Below, piece by piece: positions 5,340-7,755 of a stretch of DNA of 7,755 bases. The stretch's first letter is position 1. Each line of letters opens with the position of its first letter. The translations under genes and the position numbers were made by a program. Source of the DNA: Treponema sp. Its GTDB lineage: Bacteria; Spirochaetota; Spirochaetia; Treponematales; Breznakiellaceae. A model generated the notes under the pieces. It was not told where the DNA came from. It saw only the letters and a list, made by a program, of their open reading frames with translations, and searched no databases. The stretch lies in the NCBI GenBank assembly GCA_031284385.1, contig JAISZZ010000104.1, positions 1-7,755 of the forward strand. Direction: 5' to 3'.

Positions 5340-6608
5340 CTAAACACGTTTGTGCCGCCGGTCCAGCTCGTCGAGAACTTCATCAATGCGTACATTTTCC
5401 TGTGAAAGCAGCACTGCCGTGTGATAAAACAGGTCGGCGGCCTCCCATACGAAATCATCGTGGGTTTTTGCCGTGCAAACCTCGTAGGCCTCTTCCATAA
5501 TTTTACGCCTGACACGTTCCCCAGTGAGCGATGCCGTGTAAGATCCAGCGGGCGCGTTAAGAAGACGCTCGCTGATTATTTCTTCGAGGTATTGCAGCGT
5601 GTAGCGCCGTCCGGTCTCGAAACATGACCACGCGCCGGTATGGCATATCGGCCCCTTCGGTTTTACTGTGGCGAGCAGCGCATCACGATCGCAGTCGGCG
5701 CGGAGTCTTTGCAGTTTAATCGTATTACCGGAGTTTTCGCCCTTCATCCATAGCTTGTTGCGCGTCCGGCTATGAAAACATAGATTGCCCCGCTTGAAGG
5801 TTTCCAGCAGCGCCTCTTTATCCGTAAATCCGGTCATTAGAATTTGACCGTCGTAGCTTTGGGCGATGAGAGGCAGCATACCATCAGCCGATTTTTTCCA
5901 ATTGAGTGAAGCTGCGAATGCCTCCGCTAGATTTATCTTTTCAGTATAAAGCGCCATTCCAAGTTGAACATCGCAGCCTGCGGCGGCGATTGTTTCGATT
6001 TCTTCCTGTGTTGAAATTCCGCCCGCCGCCGTTATTAGGCAGGAAACTGCGGCGCGGAGTTCCTTAATCGCGGCAATATCGGTGCCCTCAAGCATACCTT
6101 CTTTTTCAACACACGTAAAAAGAAACTCGCCGGCGTACTTTTCCGCGAGTTTTGCCGTTTCGATAAGTTTTAATCCGGTGGGAGTATTCCAGCCGTCCAC
6201 CACAATTTCGCCGTTACGGGCATCTATCGCGATGATGAGACGCTCCCGGCCTATAGTTTTTACGAGAGCGTCAAGAAATTTATGATTTATTTCAAAGCCT
6301 TGTTCAGAACGAAAAGCCGCCGAGCCTACGATGATTTTCTTTGCGCCAAGACTGACTAGTTCCAATGCTTGCTGGGCACTGCGTATACCGCCGCCAACGC
6401 GGCATTCCGCGATACGCAAAAACGGTTTTATCATATCAAGATTCGAGCCGCGTCCCATTGCCGCATCAATATCGATCACGGCAATTTCGCCGTACTTGTC
6501 AAATTCCCGCGCCAAGGCTTCGCCGTCATCCCGTTTCAAAACCAACTCCGAGCCCTGCCTAAGCTGCACTACTTGAGCGCCTTGAATGTCAATAGAAGCA
6601 ATTACCAT
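5340..6608 (-). CDS. HisA-HisI-HisE fusion (histidine biosynthesis steps 2-4)
   Basis: This 422-residue protein appears to carry three consecutive histidine pathway enzymes. Residues 1-235 are a HisA-type (beta-alpha)8 barrel, the ProFAR isomerase. Candidate catalytic Asp are D7 (IASIDIQG) and D129 (IIAIDAR), with phosphate-site glycines VGGGIRS (71-77) and AAGGIS (194-199). Residues 236-335 are HisI, the PR-AMP cyclohydrolase. They show DGMLPLIAQ, SRTRNKLWMKGENSGN (280-295), the metal-site cluster D304-C305-D306-x-D308, and C322 and C329 for zinc. Residues 336-422 are HisE, the PR-ATP pyrophosphohydrolase, with RKIMEEAYEV (368-377) and EAADLFYH (389-396). HisIE fusions are common; an added N-terminal HisA is unusual. 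The barrel lacks the PAxD opening of standard HisA and reads QLRQGSELVLKRDD, so it may be a divergent subfamily. The ATG at 6608 has no Shine-Dalgarno but lies 7 nt from a strong promoter. TAG stop. No other his gene is present in the window. Confidence 0.93.
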   Translation of the reverse strand: MVIASIDIQGAQVVQLRQGSELVLKRDDGEALAREFDKYGEIAVIDIDAAMGRGSNLDMIKPFLRIAECRVGGGIRSAQQALELVSLGAKKIIVGSAAFRSEQGFEINHKFLDALVKTIGRERLIIAIDARNGEIVVDGWNTPTGLKLIETAKLAEKYAGEFLFTCVEKEGMLEGTDIAAIKELRAAVSCLITAAGGISTQEEIETIAAAGCDVQLGMALYTEKINLAEAFAASLNWKKSADGMLPLIAQSYDGQILMTGFTDKEALLETFKRGNLCFHSRTRNKLWMKGENSGNTIKLQRLRADCDRDALLATVKPKGPICHTGAWSCFETGRRYTLQYLEEIISERLLNAPAGSYTASLTGERVRRKIMEEAYEVCTAKTHDDFVWEAADLFYHTAVLLSQENVRIDEVLDELDRRHKRV

Positions 6609-6615
6609 AATCTAT

Positions 6616-6644
6616 ATTATGCTGTCTCTGTAAAATAATGACAA
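6616..6644 (-). promoter_or_regulatory. Sigma70-type promoter of the his fusion gene, leaderless layout
   Basis: On the minus strand TTGTCA (6639-6644, 5/6 match) is followed by exactly 17 bp and CATAAT (6616-6621, 5/6 match). Only 7 nt separate the -10 box from the ATG at 6608, so transcription should begin at or one base before the start codon. This fits the absence of a ribosome binding site. Confidence 0.65.
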
Positions 6645-6788
6645 CAGATTCGGCGGCGGAGTAATTTTATATTTACTCGTCATTGTACAGTTCCGTATTG
6701 GTTCCATCATGCCGGTTTTGAAACCATCCCAACAATTAAAATGCAGCTTCCGGCGGTACAGGGACTGTCGAATAATTTTTAAACTTTG

Positions 6789-6797
6789 TGGTATACT
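6789..6797 (+). promoter_or_regulatory. Extended -10 promoter for the exported protein gene
   Basis: TGGTATACT is an extended -10 element (TG, one base, then TATACT with a 5/6 match). No good -35 is present at the usual distance (cgaata at 17 bp), which is tolerated with an extended -10. Initiation would fall near 6804, ruling out the upstream TTG at 6786 as the start and leaving only a few nucleotides before the TTG at 6807. Confidence 0.4.
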
Positions 6798-6806
6798 TAT
6801 TGGGAA

Positions 6807-7631
6807 TTGGTTTTTTTTAACAAGCGCCTTGCGCGTTGCCTCATAATTTGTAGTTTCACCGCGTTGCAGCCGGTCAATCTGGCTGCCCAGAGTGAGCCGC
6901 CGACTCTCACCGGTACGGATGCCTCATCTGCGCCCGCGCCTGAAAATACGGCTGAGGACGAGCTTTCAAACGAGGAAGAGCTTTCAAACGAGGAAGAGCA
7001 GGCTGGTCCTGTCAAACGCTGGTTCGGCAAAACGACTTTTTCTTTTGGCGGTTCGATACTCCTTTTTCAAGAAGATTACGGTTTTGATGCCGCGCCGGTT
7101 CCCATTCTCCCGGCGCCTTCCTTCGCGTTTGCATTGCCTACGCTGGGTAATAGATTTATTGGTGTTACGTTTGAAACAACGCTGGATATGTACTTTAACA
7201 ATTATAAGTATTCATACGAACTAAACAGGCCTATACCCGCCGAGATAGAGAATCGCTCGTCTTTCGTGTTTGGGCCTATTTTGGGACTTCAATTACAGAT
7301 GCGTTTTACTATCAGCAAGTTCAGACTACGTTTGAACGCGGGAATTTCAGGCGATTTGCGTATAGTCTTGATTGCCAGCGACTTGAACGATGCGGATATG
7401 GATGACGCGAACAAGCAAACTGAAGATACACGCGCTTTTTACAGTGAAGCTGAACAGTGGCTGTACCCAGTCGCCGGTGTTGGTATGGATTTTCAGATTA
7501 CCCCGCGCTGGTCGGCGGGACTCGATGTTCGTATTTGGCCGCCGCTGGACTTTAGCGGCATGGATAATCAATATTTGGGCTGGCGTTTCGGTATAGGACT
7601 GCGGGTATCAAGAAAAAATGGCGCTGTTTAA
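6807..7631 (+). CDS. Exported beta-rich protein, probable outer-membrane beta-barrel
   Basis: I do not recognise a named family. From TTG at 6807 the protein is 274 residues. It starts VFFNKRLARCLIICSFTALQ, a basic n-region plus hydrophobic core, with a likely signal peptidase site after NLAA. An acidic low-complexity linker (about 35-65) contains ELSNEE twice. The rest alternates polar and hydrophobic residues with aromatic-rich strands (TTFSFGGSILLFQ, FIGVTFETTLDMYF, FVFGPILGLQLQMRF, GWRFGIGLRVS). This is the pattern of an outer-membrane beta-barrel like the hypothetical porin-like proteins of Treponema. The start is uncertain: no ATG or GTG precedes the mature part, TTG at 6786 is an alternative giving 281 residues, and neither TTG has a well-placed Shine-Dalgarno. 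A T8 run (6811-6818) lies right behind the preferred start. The gene is divergent from the his fusion and ends with TAA. Confidence 0.7.
   Translation: MVFFNKRLARCLIICSFTALQPVNLAAQSEPPTLTGTDASSAPAPENTAEDELSNEEELSNEEEQAGPVKRWFGKTTFSFGGSILLFQEDYGFDAAPVPILPAPSFAFALPTLGNRFIGVTFETTLDMYFNNYKYSYELNRPIPAEIENRSSFVFGPILGLQLQMRFTISKFRLRLNAGISGDLRIVLIASDLNDADMDDANKQTEDTRAFYSEAEQWLYPVAGVGMDFQITPRWSAGLDVRIWPPLDFSGMDNQYLGWRFGIGLRVSRKNGAV
6960..6995. repeat. 18-bp tandem duplication coding ELSNEE twice
   Basis: The unit gagctttcaaacgaggaa occurs twice without a gap or mismatch (6960-6977 and 6978-6995), with gagc of a third unit following. It adds six acidic residues per copy to the linker behind the signal peptide and keeps the frame. 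The identity of the copies points to a recent duplication. Confidence 0.9.
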
Positions 7632-7637
7632 TTTGTC

Positions 7638-7698
7638 TAGGGCAACGCTGATTAACTTGAGGCCTCGCCAACTTCGTTGGCGCATCAGCGTTGCCCTA
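7638..7698. repeat. 61-bp palindromic repeat (best copy of TAGGGCAAYGCTG family)
   Basis: Perfect 15-bp inverted ends, tagggcaacgctgat (7638-7652) and atcagcgttgcccta (7684-7698), enclose an inner hairpin cgccaac-ttc-gttggcg (7666-7682) and the palindrome gaggcctc (7659-7666). Both ends begin with TA, which could be the target duplication. The element starts 6 nt after the stop of the exported protein gene, so its hairpin may shape the 3' end of that mRNA, though no T tract follows. Parts of it recur at 4922-4976 and 1145-1340. Confidence 0.8.
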
Positions 7699-7755
7699 TG
7701 TATTTGCTCATTTCATTACGCAAATACGGCATTAAAGTAGCACCGATTTATGCGC

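Noticed and set aside
6709..6846. 45-codon frame upstream of the exported protein that a T8 slip could join to it
   Set aside because: The ATG at 6709 has no ribosome site. The joined N-terminus would be a long Arg/Cys-rich stretch before the signal peptide, which is not plausible.
7701..7726. Inverted repeat tatttgc/gcaaata near the right edge as a terminator
   Set aside because: The 7-bp AT-rich stem has a 12-nt loop and no T tract, so it is too weak to call.

Overview
The window looks like chromosomal DNA of a spirochaete, most likely a Treponema relative. This is a moderate-confidence inference. It rests on the potA-potB-potC order, the style of the secreted beta-rich protein at the right end, the mid-range base composition and the density of short palindromic repeats. 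No rRNA or tRNA was seen. The organism cannot be named from the sequence alone.

Layout, left to right: (1) the 3' end of a plus-strand SPFH/Band 7 (stomatin/QmcA-like) membrane scaffold gene, followed directly by a run of 13 C. (2) A minus-strand gene for a coiled-coil protein with a PD-(D/E)XK nuclease-like domain (DUF3782-like). (3) About 555 bp without a credible gene, filled with decayed palindromic repeat material and a branched hairpin ending in a T tract. (4) A minus-strand potA-potB-potC operon for the ATPase and two permeases of a spermidine/putrescine-type importer. No potD follows it, and all three genes use non-ATG starts. (5) About 650 bp holding the pot promoter, a terminator facing the pot operon, a 34-bp perfect palindrome, a broken small reading frame and a 119-bp terminal-inverted-repeat element. 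(6) A minus-strand gene fusing HisA, HisI and HisE in one 422-residue polypeptide. (7) A 177-200 bp divergent promoter region. (8) A plus-strand gene for an exported, probably outer-membrane beta-barrel protein, followed 6 nt later by a 61-bp palindromic repeat.

Functional reading: the his fusion would carry out histidine pathway steps 2, 3 and 4 on one chain. The pot genes would import polyamines if a binding protein is supplied from elsewhere. The his and pot units look separately transcribed, because a minus-strand terminator lies between them and each has its own sigma70-like promoter. The his promoter lies so close to the ATG that its mRNA is probably leaderless.

The most notable items are the HisA-HisI-HisE fusion with its leaderless-type promoter, the dispersed TAGGGCAAYGCTG palindromic repeat family at three sites, the 119-bp MITE-like element that closes a broken reading frame, and the in-frame amber codon just upstream of the TTG start of potA.
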